DNA from: Deltaproteobacteria bacterium | GTDB taxonomy: Bacteria; Desulfobacterota; Binatia; UBA9968 | Length of the DNA: 13,943 bases | Assembly: GCA_023250495.1 (NCBI GenBank) | Contig: JAHFAP010000059.1 | Span: 1 to 13,943, forward strand | Direction of reading: 5' to 3' | Position numbers and translations under genes: made by a program | Notes under the pieces: model-generated | Database searches by the model: none | Told to the model about the DNA's origin: nothing | The model's input: only the letters and a program-made list of their open reading frames with translations | Shown here: positions 13,806 to 13,943 of the stretch, piece after piece | Layout: each line of letters starts with the position of its first letter | Numbering within the stretch: the first letter of the stretch is position 1

Positions 13806-13943
13806 ATGGGAAAAACGACACGTCGCCTGCTCTCGTTTGCATCTGTCCTGTATTTTACTTCCTTCCTCTCGCCTCTCGCCTCACGCCTCTCGCCTTCTCC
13901 CGTTCAGGCGGGAGAAGCGGGTCTTCCCACCGTCCGCTTTGTC
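13806..13943 (+). CDS. Secreted protein, probable solute-binding subunit (cut by window end)
   Basis: An open frame of 46 codons running off the window. ATG 13806 has AGAGGAG 8 bases upstream and begins 15 bp after the ATPase stop. The product starts MGKTTRRLLSFASVLYFTSF, a clear export signal with Arg6-Arg7, ends its signal at about VQA (33-35), and continues GEAGLPTVRFV. The T-V-R-F-V start of the mature part resembles the first strand of SsuA/TauA/NMT1-type binding proteins, and position in the operon supports that role. The paired Arg might also suit Tat export, but the motif is not canonical. Residues 21-30 (LSPLASRLSP) are encoded by a 7-bp tandem repeat. Identity of the remainder cannot be seen. 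Confidence 0.68.
   Translation, partial: MGKTTRRLLSFASVLYFTSFLSPLASRLSPSPVQAGEAGLPTVRFV
13866..13893. repeat. Four tandem CTCTCGC units inside a signal peptide
   Basis: Gapless 7-bp units start at 13866, 13873, 13880 and 13887; three are exact CTCTCGC and the third is CTCACGC. A partial fifth (CTTCTCC) follows. They encode residues 21-30 of the secreted protein, extending the stretch between hydrophobic core and cleavage site. Confidence 0.8.

Noticed and set aside
4134..13893. Possible CRISPR array or spacer-like organisation of the short repeats
   Set aside because: Units are only 7 or 9 bp, gapless, have no spacers, and no cas gene is visible.

Overview
The window is bacterial chromosome of moderate to high GC with tightly packed genes and many NTG starts. 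No rRNA or tRNA is visible to place the organism. The mix of family III CoA-transferase, DUF1989, solitary LDH2-type dehydrogenase, NitT/TauT transporter and intergenic phrase-like repeats suggests an environmental proteobacterium-like lineage (Binatota, Rokubacteria, NC10 or Tectomicrobia type). That placement is a low-confidence inference.

Left part (1-4100). A plus-strand LDH2/malate-type dehydrogenase (66-1118) converges on a minus-strand operon that runs carboxymuconolactone-decarboxylase-like protein, CoA-transferase family III, MaoC-like hotdog protein, DUF1989 protein (4024 down to 1256). The first two genes of the operon overlap by ATGA and the others are 23-26 bp apart. A symmetric double-hairpin repeat (1138-1204) fills the convergent gap. 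The operon looks catabolic (CoA activation, then hydration or retro-aldol type chemistry), but its substrate cannot be read from sequence.

Middle part (4100-7800). A free-standing S23/IVP-type four-helix-bundle protein is bracketed by short repeats. A promoter-like sequence and a 10-bp leader hairpin precede a DUF423 membrane protein. A plus-strand run of short gaps and overlaps follows: alanine dehydrogenase, a DHH-family phosphoesterase coupled to it by ATGA, and a small cupin.

Right part (7783-13943). A lipoprotein and a large exported TPR-like protein, coupled by GTGA, are not assignable to a characterised system. They are followed closely by a NitT/TauT/SsuABC-type importer: two different permeases, an ATPase, and the start of a secreted protein that is probably the solute-binding subunit and is cut by the window end.

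The most unusual signal is a set of tandem arrays with a strict 7-bp period but different unit sequences (ATCTCAG/CTGAGAT, GAGGATC/CATCCTC, AAATTCA, GAATGAT, CTCTCGC), plus one 9-bp-period inverted array (CTTCGTG/CACGAAG). Several lie inside genes and are translated: they form part of two signal peptides, a loop in the DHH protein, and the inter-helix region of the S23-like protein.
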